Source: Corynebacterium macginleyi
GTDB lineage: Bacteria > Actinomycetota > Actinomycetes > Mycobacteriales > Mycobacteriaceae
Direction: 5' to 3'
Length of the DNA stretch: 64,000 nucleotides
NCBI RefSeq assembly: GCF_003688935.1
Contig: NZ_REGE01000003.1
Location: forward strand, 124,001-188,000
The position numbers and the translations under genes were made by a program. Shown here one piece after another: positions 1-8,286 of the stretch. The notes beneath the pieces were generated by a model. That model was given only the letters and a program-made list of their open reading frames with translations, was not told the origin of the DNA and searched no databases. Within the stretch, counting starts at the first letter, position 1. Each line of letters starts with the position of its first letter.

Positions 1-588
1 CAGTACATGCCTGCCAGCCCGTTGGATGAACTCGGCCGGCCCACCCCGGAGACCCAGGACCGTGTGCGCGCCTTTGCTGCACAGCCGTGGATTCCTGAAG
101 ACGCCCGCAATGCGATTCTTTCAAGCTTAACCTTCCTTGCTGGCACCGGCGAAGGTAATGGGGGCGTCGCCTTGCCTCAGGGGGATAACCCGCACTTCCG
201 GCAATTTTATTGGCCCACCGTCTCCGCGCGCTGCATCGGCGGCACCGACGCCGCCACCGGCTCTGCCATCGCGGTTCCCGGTCCCACGCAGATTCCCGCC
301 CCTGGCGCCGGCGAGGGCGAGACTGCTTTCCTCTTTACCGCCCTTGGCACCCCACCGGCAGCACCGGATCAAGGCGGAATGCACGTCCAGTGGTTCAATA
401 TCAATACCTTGCAAACCGGCATTACACCGCTGCACAATAACGGCATCAACCAAGATGGACCCACGACGCTCTCCGGCACCGGCCATACGGGCAAGGGCTT
501 GGTTATCGCCATACTCTCCGGCTCGGTCAATACCACCGAAGCGCGCTGCGATTTCGCCCCTACCGTCGCCTTCCTAGACGCGAAGTAA
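1..588 (+). CDS. conserved secreted protein, 5' end outside window (partial)
   Basis: The frame is open from the first base and ends with TAA at 586-588, giving 195 visible residues. A start at base 7 (Met-Pro-Ala-Ser) is possible but would leave no signal peptide. The ordered Gly/Pro-rich composition, and similarity in general pattern to corynebacterial exported proteins of unknown role, suggest the true start and an export signal lie upstream. Recognisable stretches are the FRQFYWPTV segment, a PGPTQIPAPG loop and the closing NTTEARCDFAPTVAF with a single late cysteine. The stop overlaps the ATG of the next gene by one base, so the two are probably co-translated. Function is unknown; the secreted assignment is inference. 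Confidence 0.6.
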   Translation, partial: QYMPASPLDELGRPTPETQDRVRAFAAQPWIPEDARNAILSSLTFLAGTGEGNGGVALPQGDNPHFRQFYWPTVSARCIGGTDAATGSAIAVPGPTQIPAPGAGEGETAFLFTALGTPPAAPDQGGMHVQWFNINTLQTGITPLHNNGINQDGPTTLSGTGHTGKGLVIAILSGSVNTTEARCDFAPTVAFLDAK

Positions 589-1124
589 TGGCCGTTGATC
601 TCCACCCAGTGAAGCAGGAGACTTTTAACACCGCAGACTTCACTAATACCGATCCCAAGGGCTACCTGCGCCACGTTGATACCTATACCGAAACTGACTT
701 TGGTCTCTATATGGCCCGCGGCGCCAACCACCCACGGTTCGGTTACCTCGAGTCCTGGCTGCTACCAGGCCTTAACCTGCGCGCAAATATCTTCCACTTC
801 CGCCCCGGCATTGAGGTGGAGCAGGACTTTTATATTGACGTAGCCAAAATCCAGCGCCAGGGCGACGAGTGGATCACCCGCGATCTTTACGTCGACCTGG
901 TGACTACCACCGGCGAGCCCATCACCGTGCTCGACATCGACGAGCTCTCCGCAGCAACGTCAGCGGGCCTCATTTCCGCAGAAGAAGCCGAACTTGCTAT
1001 CGACGCCACCTTAAACGCAGTCGAGGGCATTACTCGCCATGGCGACGATGCTATGGCCTGGCTCGCCCACCGCGGCATAGACTTGTTCTGGTCAGATGAT
1101 ATAACTTTAAGCCCCGAAGGATAA
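588..1124 (+). CDS. DUF402 domain protein
   Basis: This 178-residue protein resembles the actinobacterial DUF402 family (related to FomD-type nucleoside diphosphate hydrolases). Its core carries the sequence YIDVAKIQRQGDEWITRDLYVDLVT, shown here in part, followed by a D-x-DEL segment; an acidic cluster of this type binds divalent metal in characterised members. No signal peptide or membrane segment is seen. The ATG overlaps the previous stop by one base and the next gene starts 3 bases after its stop, so the three genes look like one operon. The substrate is unknown. The family assignment is fairly secure; a hydrolase activity is inference. Confidence 0.75.
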   Translation: MAVDLHPVKQETFNTADFTNTDPKGYLRHVDTYTETDFGLYMARGANHPRFGYLESWLLPGLNLRANIFHFRPGIEVEQDFYIDVAKIQRQGDEWITRDLYVDLVTTTGEPITVLDIDELSAATSAGLISAEEAELAIDATLNAVEGITRHGDDAMAWLAHRGIDLFWSDDITLSPEG

Positions 1125-1127
1125 ACC

Positions 1128-2069
1128 ATGGCTGGTGGCCTTTTTGCCCTGCTTGACGATGTCTCCTTGATAGCCCGCGCCGCCGCCTCTAGCGTCGACG
1201 ATGTGGCCGCCTTAGGTGGCAAGGCATCCATGAAGGCGATCGGTGTCGTCGTCGATGATGCCGCGGTGACCCCGCAGTACGTGCAGGGCATCAAACCGCA
1301 GCGCGAGTTGCCTATGATCTGGCGTATCACCAAGGGCTCGCTCATCAACAAGCTGGTTATCATCCTACCCATCGTAATGATCCTGTCGTGGATCGCACCG
1401 TGGGCGCTCACGCCCATCTTGATGTGTGGCGGAGCCTATTTGTGTTTCGAGGGCGCAGAAAAGATCCTTTCTTTCTTCCACTCCACCCCAAGCGATGCCA
1501 CCGATACTGTCCAGCACAAGGGCCCTGAGGCCGAAGATAGCCTGGTGAAATCCGCCATTACCACCGACCTCATCCTGTCTGCTGAAATCATGGTGATTTC
1601 CTTAAATGAGGTGATCGATCAGCCCTTCTGGCTACGCCTCGGAGCGCTCATTGCTGTAGGCATCCTCTTAACCCTGGGCGTCTACGGTGCCGTGGGGCTA
1701 CTGGTCAAGATGGATGACATCGGTCTGGCCTTAACCCAGCGCCGCGATGGCAAATCCCCGCTAGGCAATGCCTTGGTCAAGGGCATGCCCATCGTGCTAG
1801 ATATCATCGGCGTCATCGGTACCGCCGCCATGCTGTGGGTAGGCGGGCATATCGTCACCACGGGCCTGCACGAATTCGGGGTAGACCAGCCGCATGGGCT
1901 TATCGAGGCCGCCACTGAACATTTCCACAATGGCGGGTTGAGCTGGCTTACCGAAACCGCCTTGTCCATGGTGTGTGGGCTTATCCTCGGCCTTATCATC
2001 GCTTGCATCGTCATGGCTGTTAAGGCCTCAACAGGCTCACCATCTGCCACCTCGGCGGCGCAGCACTAA
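1128..2069 (+). CDS. DUF808 family membrane protein (YedI-like)
   Basis: A 313-residue integral membrane protein of the DUF808 family, known as YedI in E. coli, of unknown function. The N-terminus MAGGLFALLDDVSLIARAAA is typical of the family. It is followed by a soluble part with ALGGKASMKAIGVVVDDAAV and several hydrophobic helices (about residues 78-110, 145-195, 220-245 and 270-300). The segment LCFEGAEKILSFFH, just after the first helix pair, is also a family hallmark. A GGAT-type ribosome site lies about 8 bases before the ATG, and the gene follows the DUF402 gene by 3 bases. The C-terminus is a short Ser/Ala-rich tail. Length matches the family. Confidence 0.88.
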   Translation: MAGGLFALLDDVSLIARAAASSVDDVAALGGKASMKAIGVVVDDAAVTPQYVQGIKPQRELPMIWRITKGSLINKLVIILPIVMILSWIAPWALTPILMCGGAYLCFEGAEKILSFFHSTPSDATDTVQHKGPEAEDSLVKSAITTDLILSAEIMVISLNEVIDQPFWLRLGALIAVGILLTLGVYGAVGLLVKMDDIGLALTQRRDGKSPLGNALVKGMPIVLDIIGVIGTAAMLWVGGHIVTTGLHEFGVDQPHGLIEAATEHFHNGGLSWLTETALSMVCGLILGLIIACIVMAVKASTGSPSATSAAQH

Positions 2070-2577
2070 AGATTTCATAAACTGCATGGACGATCCTGAA
2101 GCACTCATATTTGACTCCCCCGTTATTCTCACTTGCAGAGGCTAAGCCGCCGGCATAGGCTTTCGTATAATTTTTCTTGTGGCACAAAACACATCAAGAT
2201 GCCGTTGTAATCACTAAGGGGGCTATGCGATATTTTAATTATGCTTAATAGTTCTTAATCCTTTCTGTATAGGCTGCTATGGCCGTAATTACGCCAGCGG
2301 GTGCGGCCAACGCTATCGAAGCAGAAACAGGCACCTCCACACAAGATCACTCCTTTCAAATCATCGAAGGAGGGGACGTCCAACACGTGGATCCGGCAGC
2401 ATAGAATAATCGGATCCGGAAACTATATAGAGACGGAGAGCGTGCAATATGAGTCCCTTCGACCATTTACAACTGGAGGGTCGATTATCAAAACCGTAAC
2501 GGCGGGAAGATTCAGCGCACGTTTGTTCATTGCTGATAGATTCCGTGGGGAACAGTGCCACCACATAGGCTAGGAAA
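2070..2577. other. intergenic stretch with possible gene relic
   Basis: About 500 bases with no convincing intact gene, lower in GC than its flanks. A 41-codon frame at 2279-2404 starts MAVITPAGAANA and continues with an acidic, coding-like sequence ending DVQHVDPAA; it resembles the end of a signal peptide plus a mature N-terminus. Another plus-strand frame then continues with coding-like text (about 2405-2573, containing ETESVQYESLRPF). One reading is a secreted-protein gene broken by a frameshift and truncation. This is weak evidence; the region may simply be leader DNA for the small membrane protein that follows. Confidence 0.3.
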
Positions 2578-2823
2578 ATGAAAATCTTTTTTGGGATTGT
2601 CGAGCTGTCGGCCCTATTAATTACCTGCGTCGCATTTGCTATAGGGTTTAATGCAGTACACAATGCGCTCATGTATATCCACACAGGAGATGCATTGGAC
2701 GAAGCAACACGGCTGCTTGAGCAAGCTCAACAGATGTTCATCGCAGTCGTGGTGTTTGGAAGCATTTTCTTAGTTTTGTTCTTAACTAGGCTCCTCAAAT
2801 CAGCCAATCAAAAGGATATGTAA
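2578..2823 (+). CDS. small two-helix membrane protein
   Basis: An 81-residue protein with two clear hydrophobic segments (about residues 3-28 and 48-71) separated by an acidic amphipathic stretch (DALDEATRLLEQAQQ). It ends in a positively charged tail (RLLKSANQKDM), suggesting both ends face the cytoplasm. A TAGGAAA purine run lies just upstream of the ATG. No family is recognised. It stands alone between the DUF808 gene and the relic region preceding the BCCT transporter. It is supported as a gene by its clean hydrophobicity pattern rather than by homology. Confidence 0.5.
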   Translation: MKIFFGIVELSALLITCVAFAIGFNAVHNALMYIHTGDALDEATRLLEQAQQMFIAVVVFGSIFLVLFLTRLLKSANQKDM

Positions 2824-2884
2824 CTTTTGCAGTAAGTAAGGATCTCTCGTAGGATGCTTCTCTTAAGTGAAGAGTCTTTCCATT

Positions 2885-3064
2885 TTAAAGGTCACTTTCC
2901 GGCTGCGACCTACGCACTGGGCTTGGGGCCGCAGCCATAAACGCGGGCCCTGGCTGGTGCTTTCCCGCCGCCAGCACCCCGCCGATGGAGGTGGACAGGC
3001 CCGAGAGCAGGACCAATCCAAAGGCGAAGGCGTGGGGTTGCCCACAAATCGTGGACAAAATCAT
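2885..3064 (-). pseudogene. remnant of ZIP-family metal transporter N-terminus
   Basis: On the minus strand a 59-codon frame reads AFAFGLVLLSGLSTSIGGVL and then AAGKHQPGPAFMAAA. This fits the first transmembrane helix and following loop of ZupT-like ZIP zinc transporters (pattern AFxLTLxAGLxTxIGG...). After MAAA, where family members continue LGFSAGVM, the sequence diverges into PSPVRRSQPESDL and stops at 2885-2887. Only about 45 of roughly 270 residues remain, so the gene is a truncated relic. It lies 37 bases downstream of the BCCT gene on the same strand. The family call rests on this short motif only. Confidence 0.55.
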
Positions 3065-3100
3065 GGTCTGTGACCAGTACCTAACTAAAATTCTCGGTCC

Positions 3101-5104
3101 TTAATGAGCAGGCGGGGTCTGGGCATCGTCTTCCGCGGTGCCAGATACGAACTCGCCATCCGCCACCGAAGGATCTTCATCCACGTAGCGGCCGGACTCG
3201 TAGTCGTAGCCGATGGCATGGCCTTCCTCATCGGTGCGCGCGTACCACTCAGTGACCTCGGCGGCGGTGGAATCAAATTCGCCACCGGTGGCGTAATCGG
3301 AATCTCCCGCGGTGGGCTCAACAGCCAGGGCAAAATTATCGCCGTAATCGCGTACGCCGTGGATGACCGCATTGGAGACAGCCTGGTGCTCGTAATAGTG
3401 ACGGATGGAGGCTGGATCGTCTTGCAGTTCCTTCATGAGGGCAATGCACATCAACACGATGATGACGGCAAAGGGAAGCGCTGTAATGGTGATCAGGTTT
3501 TGCAGGCCTTGCAGAGCATTTTTACCGCCGGACATGAGGATGACCACGGCGATGCCTGCCATGCAGAGAACCCAAAAGACGGTCACCATGGGTTTTGGCT
3601 GTGGGTTGCCACGCTGGGTGAGCTGGGAATTGACCAGTGAAGCCGAGTCCGCAGTGGTGATGAAAAATACCACGAGCATGACAATGACCAGCGGGGCCAT
3701 CCAATTCGATCCGGGGAAATGGCCTAGGACGTTGAAGAAAATGTCTTCGGCCGCCGGCAGGGAATCGATGGTGCCATCGGGAGCGATATCGCCATCGCTG
3801 CGCTGTAGCCAAATGGTGGTGCCACCCAAGATGGTGAATGCGGCGATGATGATGGCGGAAGGAATAAGCAGCACGCCGAGGATGAATTGGCGGATGGTGC
3901 GCCCACGGGAAATCTTGGCCACGAATACGCCAACGAACGGCGACCACGATACCCACCAGGCCCAGTAGAACGTGGTCCACGAGGACAGGAAGGACACCAT
4001 TTCTTCACCCTCGCCCATATTGGCGGACAACATTTCGGGAGTGTTATCGAGGTACTCGACGATGACTGCGGGCATCATATTGGCTAGCAAGGCAGTTGGT
4101 CCGATAACGAAGAAGAAAATCGCGATGCCCAGCGCCAATACCAGGTTGATATTGGATAACCACCGCACGCCCTTAGCCAGACCAGACACGGCGGAAAAGA
4201 TCGTACCAATGGAAAGCACAATGATGATTACTAAGGCCGCGGTATTGCCGGCGGTAGACCAGCCGCTGACGATTTCCACGCCGCGGCCGATCTGCAGCGC
4301 GCCAATGCCCAGGGTGGCCGCGGTACCAAAGAGCGTCGCGATGATCGCCAGGCCATCGATAATGCGCGCCGGTGTGGAATCGGTGGAGCGGTTGCCAAAT
4401 AGCGGCATCAAGATGGAGCTCATCAGGGGTACGCGGCCGCGCCGGAAGGACACATAGGCCACGCACAGTCCGACGATGGCGTAGATTGCCCACGCATTAA
4501 GACCCCAGTGCATGGCCGATTGGGCCAGCGCGCCAAGCACCGCTTCATCGCTGGCGGCTTCATAGGCACCAGGGCGCGGCGAGAGGTAGTGAGTAAGCGG
4601 TTCATAGGGGCCAAAGAAGATAAGTCCAATGCCGATACCTGCGCCAAAGAGCATGGCGGCCCAGCTAATCGTGGAAAACTCTGGCTTTTCACCATCCACA
4701 CCAAGCGGGATTTTCCCGTATTTGGAAAAGGCCAGAATCAGCAGCAAGAACATGAGGAAGGTTGCCAGGGTAGTAAAGACCCAACCTAAGTTGCGCATGA
4801 CCCAGTCCAAGGCCGTGGAGGAGGTATTAAAAACCTGTTCGGGGGCAAGCACACCCCAGACCACGAAGGCGATAACGAAACCGCCGACGACGCCCAGAAT
4901 GGTCTTATCCACGCTGTATTTAACTTTTTGCTCCTCAATCGACACGCCAGGAACCAAAGCAGGGTGAATATTGTGCGGGTACATGATGTCGTGCAGAACG
5001 CGCTTGGCACCGCGCACGCGCTTTTGGTTTTCTTCCGTGTTATTGACGTTCTGCAGTCCACTCGTGGTTCCGATAGTGGGCCGGGGCGATGAATTAGATG
5101 GCAA
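3101..5104 (-). CDS. BCCT-family compatible-solute transporter
   Basis: A betaine/choline/carnitine-family secondary transporter of 667 residues, taking up betaine-like osmolytes with Na+ or H+. The Gly-x-Gly-x-Gly motif of TM1' is seen at about residues 156-160 (GAGIGIGLIFFGPYEP). The aromatic box of TM8 shows the W-x4-W-x2-W-x2-W spacing of BetP at W376, W381, W384 and W387 (WTTFYWAWWVSWSPF). Twelve helices are expected. The hydrophilic C-terminal tail is acidic rather than the basic osmosensing tail of C. glutamicum BetP, so it may be closer to EctP/LcoP. The start is placed at TTG 5104 because AGGAG sits 7 bases before it; a TTG at 5137 is also in frame. Substrate is not determined. Confidence 0.9.
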   Translation of the reverse strand: MPSNSSPRPTIGTTSGLQNVNNTEENQKRVRGAKRVLHDIMYPHNIHPALVPGVSIEEQKVKYSVDKTILGVVGGFVIAFVVWGVLAPEQVFNTSSTALDWVMRNLGWVFTTLATFLMFLLLILAFSKYGKIPLGVDGEKPEFSTISWAAMLFGAGIGIGLIFFGPYEPLTHYLSPRPGAYEAASDEAVLGALAQSAMHWGLNAWAIYAIVGLCVAYVSFRRGRVPLMSSILMPLFGNRSTDSTPARIIDGLAIIATLFGTAATLGIGALQIGRGVEIVSGWSTAGNTAALVIIIVLSIGTIFSAVSGLAKGVRWLSNINLVLALGIAIFFFVIGPTALLANMMPAVIVEYLDNTPEMLSANMGEGEEMVSFLSSWTTFYWAWWVSWSPFVGVFVAKISRGRTIRQFILGVLLIPSAIIIAAFTILGGTTIWLQRSDGDIAPDGTIDSLPAAEDIFFNVLGHFPGSNWMAPLVIVMLVVFFITTADSASLVNSQLTQRGNPQPKPMVTVFWVLCMAGIAVVILMSGGKNALQGLQNLITITALPFAVIIVLMCIALMKELQDDPASIRHYYEHQAVSNAVIHGVRDYGDNFALAVEPTAGDSDYATGGEFDSTAAEVTEWYARTDEEGHAIGYDYESGRYVDEDPSVADGEFVSGTAEDDAQTPPAH

Positions 5105-5268
5105 AGCCCTACTCCTATCTCCTTCTTCACTATTCAAATTCTGGGCATCATTGATACGTTAACGAACATTGCCCAAAACCACCGCCTAAGCGATGTTTTA
5201 CCCCCACATGCGTAAAATGAAACTCGTACGTTAAGTCCGCTTTAAAGCTTTGGAGCTGCTGTCATCAT

Positions 5269-6486
5269 ATGGTGCCCTACCCCCTTGCTACCAGCTACTT
5301 CGGCGTCGAACACGTCGCAATTTTAGAACATGCCATCTCCGGCACGGTGCTCAGCATTCCTGGCGTGGGTAGTCAGCCTACTCTTATCGATGTCTCCCTA
5401 GAGCCCGATACCTACTCCAACGGCTGGCGGGTGCGTTCAGATTTTGGTTTCATCGGGTTTCTCGACGAGGTAGAAGCAGCCGCATACCCTGACCTGCACC
5501 GGTTAAAGACCTCGCAGGCCGCCCCGCACACGATGGCCACAGTCGGCATTGTAGATGGCGAACTCGAGGTTGCTGTCTCCCTCGGTCTGTGGCCGTGGAT
5601 GGTGCCAGTCAACGACCAGCCGGCCGAATCGGTGCTGCTCGCCGGCGGCCACGGTGCAGTGGTTGATAGTGCGGCGGGAGACCTGACCGATTCCCAGCTA
5701 ACCCACCTTGATACGCAGCAATTCTTTGTCACACTCAAGGTCATCGATGATGCCGTCGTGGCCTCGTGTGGCGATACTGTGCTCGGTCCGTGCGGCGCGT
5801 TGAGCCAGTTGCCGGGTCTGCGCGCCGCGTATGCGGCGGCGCAAGAAGCCGGTACTGTATTGGCCGCCCGTGCCTATAGCGGTGGCGGGATGATCGCTGT
5901 GGATATACCTGCGGTGGATGCCACAGATGCCGAATTATTCTCCCCGGCGGTGCCACACTTGCGGGTATCGTCTGCCCGCACCGCGCTTCCCGGTGCCACC
6001 ACATCCCGCCGGGCCACCCCAGCCCCGCCCGAGTACTGGGAGTTCGCGCTGGAGTCCGCCGACATTGCCGGCGATCTTCCCACTGGTTCCCGGCGCCCAG
6101 TCAGCCCGAGTGCCAACAAGGATTTGGGCTCCGCCGAAGCGTCGCCCGCAACGCCCAGCGCTACCCCGGAAGACGGTGCTACCCCAAGGGACGGTGCTAC
6201 CCCAGAGAACGACGCTGCCCAAGGGGACAGCACCAAGGAAGACAAAGAAGGACCGACTACCCCACCTGCGCCTCGTAACCGCGATGAGGGTGAGGCTGCG
6301 GCACCGCCTGCTAGCAGCGGCTTGGCCGACTTGGTCTCGTCGATGCCGGGCTCACAGAATCTGAGCTGGCGGGCGCTTCCCGTGGCTGAGGAACCGGGCC
6401 GTTTTTCTTCCCAGTCTGCCCGGGTGCGTGCCCGGCGCGTGGCACGTGAGCAGTCCCGCCCGCGCGGCGGAAATCACCGCAAATAA
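5269..6486 (+). CDS. uncharacterised protein with Pro/Ala-rich linker and basic C-terminus
   Basis: A 405-residue protein with no recognised domain. Residues 1-230 look like a folded, soluble domain (VEHVAILEHAISGTVLSIPG at the start, LEVAVSLGLWPWMVPV in the middle). Residues about 235-340 are a low-complexity Pro/Ala/Ser/Glu linker with near-repeats of the form ED-GATP-RD-GATP-EN. The last 30 residues are strongly basic (RVRARRVAREQSR, RGGNHRK). No signal peptide or membrane helix. It is convergent with selB, separated by 15 bases. A GGAG sits about 15 bases before the ATG, further than usual, so the GTG next to it might be the start. The basic tail suggests nucleic-acid or envelope-polymer contact, but this is only inference. 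Confidence 0.7.
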   Translation: MVPYPLATSYFGVEHVAILEHAISGTVLSIPGVGSQPTLIDVSLEPDTYSNGWRVRSDFGFIGFLDEVEAAAYPDLHRLKTSQAAPHTMATVGIVDGELEVAVSLGLWPWMVPVNDQPAESVLLAGGHGAVVDSAAGDLTDSQLTHLDTQQFFVTLKVIDDAVVASCGDTVLGPCGALSQLPGLRAAYAAAQEAGTVLAARAYSGGGMIAVDIPAVDATDAELFSPAVPHLRVSSARTALPGATTSRRATPAPPEYWEFALESADIAGDLPTGSRRPVSPSANKDLGSAEASPATPSATPEDGATPRDGATPENDAAQGDSTKEDKEGPTTPPAPRNRDEGEAAAPPASSGLADLVSSMPGSQNLSWRALPVAEEPGRFSSQSARVRARRVAREQSRPRGGNHRK

Positions 6487-6501
6487 GTCAGCCGGACTTG
6501 C

Positions 6502-8286
6502 TCAGCGCAGCGTGCGCGTGCCGCCCTCGCCGCGGCGGGTAATACCGTGGGCATCGAGATATTCCAAGAGCGGGATGGCTACCCTGCGGGTGGTCCCTAG
6601 CGCTTGCCGGGCGGCAGACAAGGTAAAGGGCTGATCGAGTCGCGCTAGGTGCTCCCGCGCTTTGTGCGGCGCGTCCGGTAGGACAATGATGCCGTCTTTC
6701 AGGCGCAGCAGGCGCCCGGCGCGTTCAGCGGCGGCCAATTCTTTACCTTTAAGTCCCAGCTCTTTTAGTTCGTGGGCCGCCGGTGCCGCGAAGGGATCTT
6801 TTTCTAAAGTGCGCTCGACCTTTGCCACGGCGGGCTCGGCGGCACCAAGGTCCACGGTATGGCCCGGCAAATGTGTAAGACCTGCCGATTCTTCCGCGTG
6901 CGCGGCAGCCACCGCCACGGGCAGTAGGCCCTCTTCCTTCAGGCCCAAGGTATTGAGAGCCGCTTTGCGCGGCATGCCTCGTGCAAGCGGGTTCGCCGCA
7001 GCATGCTCCTGCAGCGCGGTAGTCAGGGTCTCCTTCCAGCGCGTTACCTGGCGGGCGGCAATCCACCACTGGTGGAAGCTAATGATGCCTGGCGGGGTGG
7101 CGTCGGTGGAATAACCATCAATCTCTAAATCCGCGCGCCGGGCATAACCCTCGCGCTGCAGGTAGTAGGACGGATTGCGGAAAGAGGTCAGCTCCGCCAA
7201 TGCCTCGGCCCGCTTGCGGGCAGCGCCACGGCGGCTTAGCTCCGGCGGGCGCACATCGATGACCTCCGCTCCGGCGCTAACATGTAGGCCACCGGGGCTG
7301 CGGAGGACCAGGCGGTCTAAGATAACCAGCGGCAACCTGCGCGATAAGCGCAAGCGGGCGAAGTCCGCAGATAGCGGCCGCAGGTGCGCTTCTACCCTGG
7401 CGGTACCGCAGTGAATCACGAGGTTATCGGGCAGTTCATCAAGCGCGGTGCCAAAGGTGCGGTGGACGTCTACCACATCGATACCGCGCCATGCATCAGG
7501 TGTAAGTAGCAGGTCACCGCGGTGGATATCGGCGGCATCGACCCCGCGGAGGTTGACTGCGGCACGTGTTACGGGGCCCAAGGATTCCCGCGCGGTATTT
7601 TCGCTGTGCAGGCCACGGATTTCGACGGGCTTATCCCCTGCCACAGTAGAAATCACTAGGTTATCGCCGGTGCGCAGCGCCCCGGCGCTAAGTGTCCCGG
7701 TCACGACGGTTCCCGCGCCCTTGACGCTAAAGCAGCGATCGATCCACAGCCGCACCGGGGCATCTATCGCGGGTACGGGCACGCGGGCGAGCAATTCATC
7801 GAGCGCCGCTCCCAGTTCCGCCAGGCCCTCGCCGGTGTGGGAGGAGACGGGGATGATGGGGGCATCGGCAAGCGGCGTGGCAGAAAAATGTGTGCGCACC
7901 TCGGCGGCAACCTCCGCGCGGCGCGTTTCATCGGCGCGGTCGCTGCGGGTCAGGGCGATAATCCCGTGCTCAATGCCCAGCGCGTGCAGCGCATCGCGGT
8001 GGTCGGTGGATTGGGCCTGCCAGCCCTCATCCGCGGCAACCACGAAGAGCACCACGGAGGCTGGGCCCACCCCGGCGAGCATATTGCCAAAGAACTTTTC
8101 ATGGCCGGGGACATCGACAAACGCCACGTCCGCACCAGAGGGTAGCGCCGTCCAGACAAAGCCCAGGTCAATGGTGAGCCCACGGCGCTTTTCCTCGGCC
8201 CACCTATCCGGATCCATATCCGTTAAGGCGCGCACCAGGCTGGACTTGCCATGATCGACATGTCCGGCGGTCGCGATAACGTACAC
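6502..8286 (-). CDS. selB: selenocysteine-specific elongation factor SelB
   Basis: SelB replaces EF-Tu for Sec-tRNA(Sec) and binds the SECIS hairpin on mRNA. The 594-residue protein starts MYVIATAGHVDHGKSS (P-loop at residues 8-16), has DVPGHEKF (G3) at 58-65 and an LTRSD variant of the NKxD motif. EF-Tu-like domains II/III follow (IDRCFSVKGAGTVVTGTLSAG). The C-terminal winged-helix repeats that bind mRNA run from about residue 380 to a closing helix typical of SelB (LLEYLDAHGITRR). The start is a GTG immediately after the selA stop (TAG-GTG), so selA and selB are translationally coupled. Length matches actinobacterial SelB. Confidence 0.97.
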   Translation of the reverse strand: MYVIATAGHVDHGKSSLVRALTDMDPDRWAEEKRRGLTIDLGFVWTALPSGADVAFVDVPGHEKFFGNMLAGVGPASVVLFVVAADEGWQAQSTDHRDALHALGIEHGIIALTRSDRADETRRAEVAAEVRTHFSATPLADAPIIPVSSHTGEGLAELGAALDELLARVPVPAIDAPVRLWIDRCFSVKGAGTVVTGTLSAGALRTGDNLVISTVAGDKPVEIRGLHSENTARESLGPVTRAAVNLRGVDAADIHRGDLLLTPDAWRGIDVVDVHRTFGTALDELPDNLVIHCGTARVEAHLRPLSADFARLRLSRRLPLVILDRLVLRSPGGLHVSAGAEVIDVRPPELSRRGAARKRAEALAELTSFRNPSYYLQREGYARRADLEIDGYSTDATPPGIISFHQWWIAARQVTRWKETLTTALQEHAAANPLARGMPRKAALNTLGLKEEGLLPVAVAAAHAEESAGLTHLPGHTVDLGAAEPAVAKVERTLEKDPFAAPAAHELKELGLKGKELAAAERAGRLLRLKDGIIVLPDAPHKAREHLARLDQPFTLSAARQALGTTRRVAIPLLEYLDAHGITRRGEGGTRTLR

